Shown here one piece after another: positions 24,931-34,086 of a stretch of 64,000 nucleotides of DNA. Each line of letters begins with the position of its first letter. The stretch's first letter is position 1. The notes under the pieces were generated by a model that was not told the origin of the DNA, searched no databases, and saw nothing but the letters and a program-made list of their open reading frames with translations. Position numbers and translations under genes: made by a program. This DNA is from Streptomyces sp. NBC_00258 (GTDB lineage: Bacteria; Actinomycetota; Actinomycetes; Streptomycetales; Streptomycetaceae): the NCBI RefSeq assembly GCF_036182465.1, contig NZ_CP108081.1:6014001-6078000 (forward strand), read 5' to 3'.

Positions 24931-25770
24931 ATGAGTCTCGGCGACGAGCACGGAGCGCGCGGCGACGACGGCGGATACGGAGGCACCGGCCAGACCCGCA
25001 CACGACTCCCCGACACTGCCGGTGACGTCTACGGCGGCGCACGACGCGGCGGCCGTTCGTCGTCCCGCAGCCTCGTCACGGTGGTGGGAGTGGTGGTGCT
25101 CCTGATTGCCGCCATCGCCTTCGCGAACCGTGGTGGCGGTGATTCCGCCTCGAACGAGTCGAGCGGCGACAAGGCGGAATCCGCCCCGACTGCCGCCTCC
25201 GGAGACCAGCCGGTGCAGACGAAGGCGGGCGGCATCCCGTCGGGGTTCACGCACAACCAGCAGGGCGCGGAGTCCGCGGCCGCGAACTACTCGGTGGTGC
25301 TGGTCTCGGCCGACATCCTCAAGCCCGCCCGGCGCGGCGAGATCGTCCAGCAGGTGTTCGTCCCCGACAAGGTGTCCGCGCTGCAGGCCAAGCTGGACAA
25401 GGCGTATTCCAAGGAGTTCCTGAGCAACGTCGGCCTGGACGAGAACGGCAACGCGGCCGCGGGTCGGACCTACGTCTCGCGCACCATGCCGGTCGGCACC
25501 AAGGTCACCGACCACTCGGCCGACGCGGCGACCGTCGAGGTCTGGTGCACGGGCGTGTTCGGCACGGCCGGGGACGACTCGAAGAACCCGGTCAGCAACG
25601 ACTGGTTCACCATGACGCTCCAACTGCGGTGGACCGACGGGGACTGGAAGGTCGACAGCTTCTCCCAGAAGAGCGGTCCCGCGCCGGTCAACGGCGACAA
25701 CAAGGTCTCGACATCCGAGGAGATCTCGAAGGCCGTCGAGGAGTACGGAGGGTTCACGTATGCCCGGTAG
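24931..25770 (+). CDS. Bitopic VirB8-like protein
   Basis: This is a 279-residue protein with a Gly/Arg-rich cytoplasmic tail (about 1-45), one membrane helix (about 47-65), a Ser/Asp-rich linker and a C-terminal extracytoplasmic domain (about 105-270). That domain has alternating helices and strands ending in LQLRWTDGDWKVDSF. This is the NTF2-like layout of VirB8/TcpC/TraM proteins, which form the periplasmic-side scaffold of type IV systems. There is no sequence motif to prove it, so the assignment rests on topology and on its place between VirB2- and VirB6-like genes. The next gene overlaps its end by 11 bases. Confidence 0.65.
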   Translation: MSLGDEHGARGDDGGYGGTGQTRTRLPDTAGDVYGGARRGGRSSSRSLVTVVGVVVLLIAAIAFANRGGGDSASNESSGDKAESAPTAASGDQPVQTKAGGIPSGFTHNQQGAESAAANYSVVLVSADILKPARRGEIVQQVFVPDKVSALQAKLDKAYSKEFLSNVGLDENGNAAAGRTYVSRTMPVGTKVTDHSADAATVEVWCTGVFGTAGDDSKNPVSNDWFTMTLQLRWTDGDWKVDSFSQKSGPAPVNGDNKVSTSEEISKAVEEYGGFTYAR

Positions 25771-27085
25771 CACACATCGCGTGCGCAAGGTCGCGGCAAC
25801 CCTCGCAGCCGTACAGACCGTCGCCGTCCTGCTGGCCTCGCGTGCCGCCGCGGCCCCCACGCCCACGCCCACACCGTCCGGCGACAACACCTGCGGCCTC
25901 CTCTCGGGCGAGGCCAAGAGGATCTGCGAGAGCGACTCCGGCGGCGGCGATCCCGGCACCACCCCCTCAGTCACCGACACCCTCGACCCCCTCGCCTCCC
26001 TCGCCAAGGGCTGTGCGAAGGCCGCCTCCTGGACCATCGACAAGCTCAGCGACGCGGTCCAGAACACGGCCACCGTCGACTTCACGAACACCACGTTCCT
26101 CCAGCAGTACGCGGTCGTCTTCGCCGCGTCGACGATCCTGACCCTCCTCCTGTGGCTTCTCGCGGTGGCCAAGCGTGCCGTCCGGGGCGTCCCCCTCAGC
26201 ACGGCCATCGGCGAGGCGATCGGCTTCCTCTGGCTGACGGTGCTGGCCTCGGCCTTCACCCCGCTGATCCTCTACACCGTCGTGTCGGCGACCGACGGCA
26301 TCGCCGAGGTCCTCGCCAAGACCACCGGCAACCAGACGGACACGTTCTTCGGCAACTTCTCCGGCGCCCTGAACAAGGGCACCGACATCGGCGGCGGCCC
26401 GATCATGCTGATCGTCGTGTCGCTCGTGTCGATCCTGGCCGCGGGCGTCCTCTGGCTGGAGCTCGTCATCCGCGCCGCCCTCCTCTACGTGGGCGCGCTC
26501 CTCGGCACCGTCGTCTACGCCGGCCTGGTCGACAAGAACCTCTGGGGCCACGTCCGCCGCTGGGCGGGCATCATGATCGCCGTCATCCTCGTGAAACCGG
26601 TGATCGTGATCGTCCTGGGCCTCGCCGGCGCGCTCTCCGCCGAGGACGGGCCCGACGCGTTCTCCGCCGTCGTCTCCGGCCTCGCCATCATCCTGCTCGC
26701 CATCTTCGCGAGCGCGATGATCTACCGCTTCGTACCGGGCTTCGGCGACGAGATCGCCAACTCCCGCAACAACCGCATCATGCAGGGCGCCGAAGGCAAG
26801 GCCGCGGCCGTCATCAGCTCGCCCGCGACCCTCGTCGCCCAGGGCATCAAGACCCACAGCGCCCGGGCCGACAACAACGGCGGCGGAGGCGGAGGCGCCG
26901 GTGCCCGCCCCTCCAACCCCGCCTCCGGCGGCGTCGCCGCCCACAGCTCGCGCGGCTCCTCGGGCGGCGGCGGATCTGTCCCCTCCGCCGCACCCCCGCC
27001 ACGCAGCAGCCCGGTGAACACCCCCCACGCCGCCAACACACGCAACAGCAACAGCAACAACCGCACGGGAGGTGAAGGGCGTTGA
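25760..27085 (+). CDS. Polytopic VirB6/TrbL-like protein
   Basis: This 441-residue protein starts with a cleavable signal peptide (ASRAAAA), then an extracytoplasmic stretch with one CGLLSGEAKRIC loop. Five or six membrane helices follow between about 115 and 330. The tail (about 365-441) is low-complexity Gly/Ser/Asn/Pro and probably cytoplasmic. VirB6/TrbL proteins form the inner-membrane channel of type IV secretion and have this topology. The ATG overlaps the upstream gene, and its stop overlaps the TTG start of the downstream gene. Confidence 0.7.
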   Translation: MPGSTHRVRKVAATLAAVQTVAVLLASRAAAAPTPTPTPSGDNTCGLLSGEAKRICESDSGGGDPGTTPSVTDTLDPLASLAKGCAKAASWTIDKLSDAVQNTATVDFTNTTFLQQYAVVFAASTILTLLLWLLAVAKRAVRGVPLSTAIGEAIGFLWLTVLASAFTPLILYTVVSATDGIAEVLAKTTGNQTDTFFGNFSGALNKGTDIGGGPIMLIVVSLVSILAAGVLWLELVIRAALLYVGALLGTVVYAGLVDKNLWGHVRRWAGIMIAVILVKPVIVIVLGLAGALSAEDGPDAFSAVVSGLAIILLAIFASAMIYRFVPGFGDEIANSRNNRIMQGAEGKAAAVISSPATLVAQGIKTHSARADNNGGGGGGAGARPSNPASGGVAAHSSRGSSGGGGSVPSAAPPPRSSPVNTPHAANTRNSNSNNRTGGEGR

Positions 27086-28641
27086 CGACCGAGTCCCACG
27101 TGTCCCATGCGGTCACGCCCCGCCGGACATATCTGATCGGCCGCGCCCGGCCGAACGCGATCGTCGGCCGGAACCGCGAGTCCGGCGAGATCGCGCTGAT
27201 CATCGTGGGCGCGTTCCTCGGCATGATGTCCGGTCTGATCGTTCCCGTGCTCTCCCTGCGCATCGTGTCCCTCGTGGGCTTCCCGATGCTGGCACTGGCC
27301 GCGGTCTACGTGCCGTACAAGCGGCGGACCTTCTACAAGTGGTTCGAGATCAACCGCAGTTACAAGCGCAGCCTGCGCCAGGGCACCGCCTACCGCAGCA
27401 AGGTCATGGAGTCCGGGACGCGCGTCGACGGCCGCGAGGTCGAGGTCGGCCCCCCGCCCGGCATCGGACGGATCACCTGGCTCGCCGCGCCCTTCGGCCC
27501 CGACGAGATCGCCGTCCTCCTGCACGCCGACCGGAAAACCGTCACCGCGGCGATCGAGATCGAGGGCCCGGGCGTCGGCCTCCGCGACAGCGAGGACCAG
27601 GAAACCCTCGTCGACCGCTTCGGCACCCTGCTCAAGCACGTCGCCAACGGCGACGGCTTCGTCACCCGCCTCCAGATGCTCGCCCGTACGCTCCCCGCCG
27701 ACCCGGACGCCCACGCCAAGGACGTCGTCGTACGCGGCGACGAGAAGGCCCCCGGCTGGCTGCAGCAGTCGTACGACCAGCTCCAGTCCATGGTGTCGAC
27801 GAGCAGCGAACAGCACCGCGCCTACCTCGTCGCCTGCATGCACTACTCCCGCGAACTCGCCGCCGAGGGCCACGCCATGGCCCGCGCCGCGCGCCCGCAG
27901 GGCGGCAAGAAGCTCGACCGCGACTCCGGACTCGCCGTCGTCATGGCCCGCGAGCTCACCGACATCTGCTCGCGCCTCCAGGAGGCCGACATCCGGGTGC
28001 GCCAGCCGCTCGGACAGGGCCGGCTCTCCTCCCTCGTGCATTCGATGTACGACCCGGACCACCCCATCGACCACATCCAGGCGATGACGAAGCGCAACGC
28101 CTGGCCGGCCGAGCTGGATGCCATGGAGCCCACCTACCTCCAGGCCAAGACCCGCGAATCCTCCACCCGCGCCCCCTGGTGCCACTCCACGGCCTGGGTC
28201 AAGGAGTGGCCGATGACCCCGGTGGGCGTCAACTTCCTCGCCCCGCTGCTCGTCCACACCCCCGACGTGATCCGCACGGTCGCCGTGACGATGGACCTCG
28301 AACCCACCGAGGTCGCCATCGAGCGGATGCTGACCGAGAAAACGAACGACGACGCCGAGGCCAGCCGCCAGGCCAAGATGAACCGGACCGTCGACCCGCG
28401 CGACGTCGCCTCGCACAACCGCATGGACCAGCGCGGCGAGGACCTCGCGAGCGGCGCGGCCGGCGTCAACCTCGTCGGCTACATCACCGTCTCGTCCCGC
28501 AACCCCGAGGCACTCGCCCGCGACAAGCGGACCATAAGGGCCTCGGCAGGCAAGTCGTACCTGAAGCTGGAGTGGTGCGACCGAGAGCACCACCGCGCCT
28601 TCGTGAACACACTCCCGTTCGCCACCGGCATCCGAAGGTAG
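27082..28641 (+). CDS. SCO6880-family protein, VirB3 + VirB4 N-domain-like
   Basis: This is a 519-residue protein. Two adjacent membrane helices near the N-terminus (about 37-85) resemble VirB3/PrgI. They are followed by a large cytoplasmic region with mixed alpha/beta sequence, TWLAAPF and WLQQSYDQLQSMV segments, but no Walker A motif. In fused systems this is exactly the non-ATPase N-terminal half of VirB4, so the protein and its downstream neighbour together look like a VirB3-VirB4 chain split in two. The TTG start overlaps the previous stop (TTGA) and follows GGGAGG. The family name is from memory. Confidence 0.72.
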   Translation: MTTESHVSHAVTPRRTYLIGRARPNAIVGRNRESGEIALIIVGAFLGMMSGLIVPVLSLRIVSLVGFPMLALAAVYVPYKRRTFYKWFEINRSYKRSLRQGTAYRSKVMESGTRVDGREVEVGPPPGIGRITWLAAPFGPDEIAVLLHADRKTVTAAIEIEGPGVGLRDSEDQETLVDRFGTLLKHVANGDGFVTRLQMLARTLPADPDAHAKDVVVRGDEKAPGWLQQSYDQLQSMVSTSSEQHRAYLVACMHYSRELAAEGHAMARAARPQGGKKLDRDSGLAVVMARELTDICSRLQEADIRVRQPLGQGRLSSLVHSMYDPDHPIDHIQAMTKRNAWPAELDAMEPTYLQAKTRESSTRAPWCHSTAWVKEWPMTPVGVNFLAPLLVHTPDVIRTVAVTMDLEPTEVAIERMLTEKTNDDAEASRQAKMNRTVDPRDVASHNRMDQRGEDLASGAAGVNLVGYITVSSRNPEALARDKRTIRASAGKSYLKLEWCDREHHRAFVNTLPFATGIRR

Positions 28642-28653
28642 GGCTGAGTACTG

Positions 28654-30078
28654 ATGCGGGATCCGCTGTCCGTCCTCACCGAGGCCTTCACGTCCTTCCT
28701 CTTCGGCAAGGTCGAGACGACCCGCCCGCCGGTGCGCACCTCCACCGGCCAGGCCCAGGCCGTCTACCTGCCGACCGCGGCCCCCGGCCTCGGCGACTCC
28801 GGCGTCATCATCGGCCGCGAGGTCTACTCCGGGAAGGGCTATATCTACGACCCCTTCCAGCTGTACGGACAGCAGCTCCCGGCACCCCACTGGCTGGTCC
28901 TCGGCGAGTCCGGCAACGGCAAGTCGGCCCTGGAGAAGACGTACGTCCTGCGGCAGTTGAGGTTCAAGGACCGGCAGGTCGTCGTCCTCGACGCACAGGG
29001 CGAGGACGGGGACGGCGAGTGGAACCTCATCGCCCGGCAGCTGGGTATAACCCCCATCCGGCTCGACCCGACCGCCGCCCTGGACATGGGCATCCGGCTC
29101 AACCCGCTCGACCCCGCGATCACCACGACCGGACAGCTCGCCCTGCTCCGGACGATCATCGAGGTCGCGATGGGCCACGGCCTGGACGAGCGCTCCGGCT
29201 TCGCGCTCAAGGTCGCGCACGCCTACGTCAACGAGACGATCGTCGAGCGCCAGCCCGTACTGACGGACATCGTCGAGCAACTGCGCCACCCCGAACCGGA
29301 GTCGGCGGAGGCGATGAACGTCGCCATAGACGACGTACGGGCCTGGGGCCTGGACGTCGCCCTGGTCATCGACCGCCTCGTCGACGGTGACCTGCGCGGC
29401 ATGTTCGACGGCCCGACGACCGTCGGCATCGACCTCGACGCGCCGCTCATCGTCTTCGACCTGTCCCACATCGACCGCAACTCCATCGCCATGCCGATCC
29501 TCATGGCGATCGTCGGCGTGTGGCTGGAGCACACCTGGATCCGCCCCGACCGGAAGAAGCGCATCTTCCTCGTCGAGGAGGCCTGGCACATCATCAACAG
29601 CCCGTTCGTGGCCCAGCTGTTCCAGCGCCTGCTGAAGTTCGGACGGCGCCTGGGCCTGTCGTTCGTGGCGGTGGTCCACCACCTCTCCGACGTGGTCGAC
29701 GGGGCCGCGGCGAAGGAGGCCGCCGCGATCCTCAAGATGGCGTCCACCAGGACGATCTACGCCCAGAAGGCGGATGAGGCCCGATCGACCGGGCGGGTAC
29801 TCGGCCTGCCCCGATGGGCAGTCGAGATCATCCCCACCCTCACCCCGGGCATCGCCGTCTGGGACGTCAACGGCAACGTCCAGGTCGTCAAACACCTGAT
29901 CACCGAGACCGAACGCCCCCTCGTCTTCACCGACCGCGCCATGACGGAGTCGTCGGCCGACCACCTGGCGGACGACGCCCTGCGGGCCGCCGAGCTGGAG
30001 GCGGAGGAACGCGCGGCGGCGTTCATGGAGCAACACCTGAGCGATCTCGACGGCTCGTCCGAGTCCACGGTGGCGTAG
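28654..30078 (+). CDS. VirB4/TraE-type ATPase
   Basis: This is a 474-residue ATPase. Walker A is GESGNGKS at about residues 84-91, and Walker B is RIFLVEEAW at about 303-311, the form characteristic of VirB4/TraC/TraE. Downstream motifs RRLGLSFVAVVHHLSD and KADEARSTGRVLGLP fit the sensor/arginine region of the same family. VirB4 ATPases power assembly and substrate transfer in type IV systems and conjugation. Here only the C-terminal ATPase half is present, with the N-terminal half encoded by the preceding gene 12 bases upstream. Confidence 0.9.
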   Translation: MRDPLSVLTEAFTSFLFGKVETTRPPVRTSTGQAQAVYLPTAAPGLGDSGVIIGREVYSGKGYIYDPFQLYGQQLPAPHWLVLGESGNGKSALEKTYVLRQLRFKDRQVVVLDAQGEDGDGEWNLIARQLGITPIRLDPTAALDMGIRLNPLDPAITTTGQLALLRTIIEVAMGHGLDERSGFALKVAHAYVNETIVERQPVLTDIVEQLRHPEPESAEAMNVAIDDVRAWGLDVALVIDRLVDGDLRGMFDGPTTVGIDLDAPLIVFDLSHIDRNSIAMPILMAIVGVWLEHTWIRPDRKKRIFLVEEAWHIINSPFVAQLFQRLLKFGRRLGLSFVAVVHHLSDVVDGAAAKEAAAILKMASTRTIYAQKADEARSTGRVLGLPRWAVEIIPTLTPGIAVWDVNGNVQVVKHLITETERPLVFTDRAMTESSADHLADDALRAAELEAEERAAAFMEQHLSDLDGSSESTVA

Positions 30079-30092
30079 AGGAGCGGCCCGAG

Positions 30093-31664
30093 ATGAGACC
30101 GGACGATCGAGACCGCCACCGCGGCGGCGAAGGCGGCATCCCCGACGGACTGTTGATCGGCGTCCTCGCCTTCGTCCTCGGCATGACCGTCATGGTGTGG
30201 ACGGCGACCGGCCTGGCCGGCCTCTTCGCCCACGGCTCCTGGCCCGCCGAGGTCACCTTCGGCCATACGCCCCTGGCCATGCGCCAACTCGTCGAGGCCC
30301 CCCACGACATCGCGGCCGCCTGGCCCGAAACCCCGAAGACCCAGCTCTCCGGATACGGCCTCTTCTGGGGCCTGTTCATCGGCCAACTGATGGTCCTGCT
30401 GGTCCTGACGGTGTTCGTCATGGGAACGGCGGCGAGGTGGCGGGCGGGGAGAGCCAGGCGGAGGGCACTGGCCGCGTCCGCCATGCCGGAGCCCACTCCC
30501 GAGCCGGAGGCAAAGGCGGAGCAGCAGCCTCAGCCGCGGTCCGAGAGCGTGCCCCGTGAGGCCGCTCCGCGCCCTGCGGTGGAGCAGGTATCGGCGGCCG
30601 AGCCTGTTCGTGCGGCGGAGCCGCCGCTGGAGTCGGTTCCCTCGGTGGCCGACGGTAATCGGTTGGGTGGGTGGGAAAGCATCCCCGCCGAAGGCGCGGG
30701 GGCGGTGGGCGTACCCACACCGCGGGGCCCTCTGATCCTCGGCCCGCCCGAAACCCGCCACCCCCTCGCCGTCCAGGCGATCCGGGACGCCGACGGCCCT
30801 GCCCTGGTCATCACCTCCAACCCCACCCTCTGGTCGGACACGAAGGACGCCCGCGCGAAACTGGGCCCGGTCCTCCTCTACGACCCCTCCCACCTCTGCG
30901 ACACCCCGGCCCGCCTCCACTGGTCCCCGTCCGCCGGCTGCGAGAACAAGGACACCGCGGGGGCCCGCGCGGCAGCGCTCCTCGCCCCGGTCCGCCCCAC
31001 CGCGAAGATCGACCAGACGGTCGCCGACACCGCGGAGACACTCCTGCGCAGCTACCTCCACGCCGCCGCCGTGGACGGCCGCACCATCCGCCACGTCCAC
31101 CGCTGGGCCCAGGGCACCCAGGTCCAGGACGCCGTACGCATCCTCCGTACGAACCCCAAGGCCGCCTCCGGCTCCGCGGGCGAACTCGAAGCCACCCTCA
31201 CCTCGCACCCCGAACGCCGGGACATCGCCCAGGAGTTGACGGCCCGGGCCCTGTCCGCCCTGTTCACGGTGAATGTCCGCGAAGCCTGCACCCCGAACCG
31301 AACCGACAGCCTCACCCTGGATTCTTTCGTCGACGAAGGGGGCACGCTCTATGTGGTCGGTGAACCCATCGAGGACCCCAGGGCGAATCCCGGCGCGATG
31401 CCCCTGCTGACGGCCCTCGCCTCAAGCGTGGTCGAGCGCGGCCGGCGCATGGCCGAACGGTCATCCTCCGGTCGCCTCGACCCACCACTGACCCTCGTAC
31501 TGGACGACGTGGCAGCGGTGGCCCCGCTCCCCCAGCTCCCGGACCTCCTGTCCGCGAGCGGAGGCACGGGCACAGGCCTGGACCGAGGCCTCCCCGTCCT
31601 GGCCCTCCTCCGCTCCCGCGAACAGGCCCGCTCCCGCTGGCCCCACCACGAACTCCCGGTCTGA
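30093..31664 (+). CDS. VirD4-like coupling protein with degenerate P-loop
   Basis: This is a 523-residue protein with two N-terminal membrane helices (about 20-45 and 90-115), then a Pro/Glu/Ala-rich linker and a TraG/VirD4-like region. The VirD4 features ITSNPTLWSDTKDAR with GPVLLYDPSHL and the Walker-B-like LVLDDVAAVAPLPQLPDLLS are easily recognised. The expected P-loop position reads LILGPPETRHP: it lacks the Gly-Lys-Ser/Thr needed for ATP binding. The protein also stops soon after Walker B, where active homologues continue. It may be a structural pseudo-coupling protein. The ATG at 30093 follows GAGGAG. It is the last gene of the operon. Confidence 0.75.
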   Translation: MRPDDRDRHRGGEGGIPDGLLIGVLAFVLGMTVMVWTATGLAGLFAHGSWPAEVTFGHTPLAMRQLVEAPHDIAAAWPETPKTQLSGYGLFWGLFIGQLMVLLVLTVFVMGTAARWRAGRARRRALAASAMPEPTPEPEAKAEQQPQPRSESVPREAAPRPAVEQVSAAEPVRAAEPPLESVPSVADGNRLGGWESIPAEGAGAVGVPTPRGPLILGPPETRHPLAVQAIRDADGPALVITSNPTLWSDTKDARAKLGPVLLYDPSHLCDTPARLHWSPSAGCENKDTAGARAAALLAPVRPTAKIDQTVADTAETLLRSYLHAAAVDGRTIRHVHRWAQGTQVQDAVRILRTNPKAASGSAGELEATLTSHPERRDIAQELTARALSALFTVNVREACTPNRTDSLTLDSFVDEGGTLYVVGEPIEDPRANPGAMPLLTALASSVVERGRRMAERSSSGRLDPPLTLVLDDVAAVAPLPQLPDLLSASGGTGTGLDRGLPVLALLRSREQARSRWPHHELPV

Positions 31665-31675
31665 GCCACCGCCCC

Positions 31676-32266
31676 CTAGGGCCGCTTGAACACGAACTCC
31701 AGCTCCCGCGCGCCCGGATCCCCGGGCACCGGAACGCTCTGCCCCGTGGGCACGAACCCGAACTTCCGGTAGAAGGCCTCGGCCCGCCCGTTCCGCTCGT
31801 CCACGAACAACCGCACCCGCTCCACCCCGGCGACCTCCCACGCCCACTCCAGGGCGTACGCGAAGAGCCGCTCGGTGAGCCCCCGCCCCCGCACCTCGGG
31901 CCGCACATAGACGCCCACGAGATGCCCCTGGCGTACTTCGTTCACATCCCCGAACGGGCCCTGCGCCCCCGCCTCCTCGACGAGCACGACCACCGACCCG
32001 ACCCACCGTCCGTCGGGCGCCACGGCCACCATCTGCTGCCGCTCACGCACTCCCTCGGCGGCCCCGGCCGCCCGCTCCCGCCAGAAGCTGTCGGGCCGGC
32101 CCACGGCAGCCTCGTACGTCTCCAGAAAGGCGAGGTGCGCCACCGGATCCCGCAGCGCGGCCAGTCGCAGCTCCTTCGCCGCGGGCCACTCGTCGGCACG
32201 TATCGGACGCACCACATGGTCCGCCGGGGCATCGAAACGGTCATCAGAACGAACATCGGGACTCAT
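31676..32266 (-). CDS. GNAT-family acetyltransferase
   Basis: This is a 196-residue N-acetyltransferase. The acetyl-CoA site is visible as HLVGVYVRPEVRGRGLTERLF (R-x-x-G-x-G/A in VRGRGL), followed by the VERVRLFVDERNGRAEAFYRKFGF motif near the C-terminus. The substrate is unknown. I prefer the ATG at 32266 to the GTG at 32275 because of GGTGA spacing. It converges on the secretion-like operon with only 11 bases between stops. Confidence 0.88.
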   Translation of the reverse strand: MSPDVRSDDRFDAPADHVVRPIRADEWPAAKELRLAALRDPVAHLAFLETYEAAVGRPDSFWRERAAGAAEGVRERQQMVAVAPDGRWVGSVVVLVEEAGAQGPFGDVNEVRQGHLVGVYVRPEVRGRGLTERLFAYALEWAWEVAGVERVRLFVDERNGRAEAFYRKFGFVPTGQSVPVPGDPGARELEFVFKRP

Positions 32267-32361
32267 GAGGGTCACCGTAATACCGGGGTACTACACCCTT
32301 CACCTCATATCCCGCCGTCGTCCGACGCCCCCGACCACCCGCCCGGCGGACCATCGAAGGC

Positions 32362-33276
32362 ATGATCACAGCCTCCGAACTGACCAAACGCTACGGCGAC
32401 AAGACCGTCGTGTCCGACCTCACCTTCACCGTCCGCCCTGGCACGGTCACCGGCTTCCTCGGCCCCAACGGCGCCGGCAAGTCCACGACCATGCGGATGA
32501 TCCTCGGCCTGGACGCCCCGACGCGCGGCACCGCGACGGTCGGCGACCACGCGTACGCCGACCACCGCGCACCCCTCCACGAGGTCGGCGCGTTGCTGGA
32601 GGCCCGCTCGGTCCACCCGGGCCGCACGGCCCACCACCACCTGGTCGCGCTCGCCCTCACCCACGGCATCCCCAGGAGCCGCGTCGCCCACGTCCTGGAC
32701 CTCACCGGCCTGACCGACGTGGCCGGACAACGGGTCAAGGGCTTCTCCCTCGGCATGGGCCAACGCCTCGGCATCGCCGCCGCGTTGCTCGGCGACCCGG
32801 CCACCGTGATCCTCGACGAACCGGTCAACGGCCTCGACCCCGAGGGCGTCCTGTGGATCCGCAACCTCCTCAAGTCCCTTGCCGCGGAGGGCCGTACGGT
32901 CTTCGTCTCCTCCCACCTGATGAGCGAGATGGCCCTGACCGCCGAGCACCTGATCATCATCGGCAGGGGCCGCCTGCTGGCCGACACGACGGTCGACACG
33001 TTCGTACGCGAATCGGGCGCGGGCACGGTCAAGGTCGTCACCCCGGAAGCCGGCCCGCTCGCCCAACTCCTCGCGGCCCCGGACGTGGACGTCACCAGCT
33101 CCACCCCCGGCACCCTCGAAGTCCGCGGCACGGACGCCGAACACATCGGCCGCACGGCCGCAGCCCACGGCATCCCCCTCTTCGAACTCACCCCGCACGC
33201 CGCCTCGTTGGAGGCGGCCTTCATGGACCTGACCCGCGACTCCCTCGAATACGCAGCCCACCTGGAGCCGGCATGA
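32362..33276 (+). CDS. ABC transporter ATPase (ABC-2 drug/lipid exporter type)
   Basis: This is a 304-residue ATPase: Walker A GPNGAGKST, signature FSLGMGQR (the usual LSGGQ is replaced by SLGMG, frequent in this ABC-2 subclass) and Walker B VILDEPVNGLDP with the H-loop SSHLMSEM. The C-terminal 90-residue extension is typical of exporters such as DrrA/NatA-like proteins. It overlaps the permease gene (ATGA), and a two-component system follows, which may control it or respond to its substrate. Confidence 0.93.
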   Translation: MITASELTKRYGDKTVVSDLTFTVRPGTVTGFLGPNGAGKSTTMRMILGLDAPTRGTATVGDHAYADHRAPLHEVGALLEARSVHPGRTAHHHLVALALTHGIPRSRVAHVLDLTGLTDVAGQRVKGFSLGMGQRLGIAAALLGDPATVILDEPVNGLDPEGVLWIRNLLKSLAAEGRTVFVSSHLMSEMALTAEHLIIIGRGRLLADTTVDTFVRESGAGTVKVVTPEAGPLAQLLAAPDVDVTSSTPGTLEVRGTDAEHIGRTAAAHGIPLFELTPHAASLEAAFMDLTRDSLEYAAHLEPA

Positions 33277-34046
33277 CCACCCTCGCCCTCACCCCGTCCC
33301 GCATCCTGCGCTCCGAATGGCACAAGCTGTGGACGGTCCGCTCCACCTGGATCATGCTGACCGCCGCGACCGTCCTGACCCTCGGCGTCGGCATCGCGAT
33401 GGGCGCGTCGTACGAACAGGACCGCGGCGAGATCACCGGCATCGACCCCGTCCAGTTCCTGCTCTTCGGCACGCAGTTCTCGCAGATCATCCTGGCCGTC
33501 GTCGCCGTCCTGTTCATCGCGGGCGAGTACGGCACGGGAATGGTCCGCTCCACGATGGTGGCCGTACCGCGCCGCCTCCCCGTCCTCTGGTCCAAGGCCG
33601 GCGTCGTCGCCGCGGTCACCTTCACGGCCACGCTCGCCACGCTCCTCGGCACGTTCACCGCCGGGCAGCTCTTCCTCGACGGCACGGACAAGGCGCTGTC
33701 CCTCACCGACCCGGGCGTCTTCGGCACCCTCCTCGGCAGCGCGGCGGGTCTGACCTCCCTGGCCCTCATCGGCCTCGGCCTGGGCGCCCTGCTCCGCTCG
33801 GTCCCCGGCGGCATCACCGCCTTCATCGGAGGCGTCACCGTCCTCCCGGAGATCCTCAGGATGTTCCCGTACGACGCCATGGACAGCGCCTCCAAGTACT
33901 TCCCCGGCAGGGCGGCCGAGGGCCTGATGACCCTCCACGACTCCCCCGACTACGCGGCCACGGGCCCCGCCCTCCTCGCCCTCACCCTGTGGACGGCGGC
34001 GATCCTGGGCACCGCGGCCCTGCTTCTCAAGCGACGGGACGTATGA
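33273..34046 (+). CDS. ABC-2 type permease
   Basis: This is a 257-residue membrane protein with six helices, an RSEWHKLWTVRSTW amphipathic N-terminus and a GEYGTGMVRSTMVAVPRR cytoplasmic segment typical of ABC-2 permeases. It forms the channel with the ATPase encoded immediately upstream, its ATG overlapping that gene's stop. The cargo is not predictable from the sequence. Confidence 0.9.
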   Translation: MTTLALTPSRILRSEWHKLWTVRSTWIMLTAATVLTLGVGIAMGASYEQDRGEITGIDPVQFLLFGTQFSQIILAVVAVLFIAGEYGTGMVRSTMVAVPRRLPVLWSKAGVVAAVTFTATLATLLGTFTAGQLFLDGTDKALSLTDPGVFGTLLGSAAGLTSLALIGLGLGALLRSVPGGITAFIGGVTVLPEILRMFPYDAMDSASKYFPGRAAEGLMTLHDSPDYAATGPALLALTLWTAAILGTAALLLKRRDV

Positions 34047-34086
34047 CCAACTCCCGTACCACCGGCTCCCGTACGAGGATGGAACC

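Noticed and set aside
26722..30036. Very long open frame on the minus strand (about 1100 codons) opposite the secretion-like operon
   Set aside because: It is a shadow of the plus-strand genes; its amino-acid content is dominated by Arg/Gly/Asp/Val from reversed GC-rich codons, and the plus-strand genes have clear family motifs (Walker A/B).
24431..31664. Secretion-like operon as a classic integrative conjugative element
   Set aside because: No relaxase, integrase, replication initiator, tRNA attachment site or terminal repeats were found, and base composition matches the neighbourhood.
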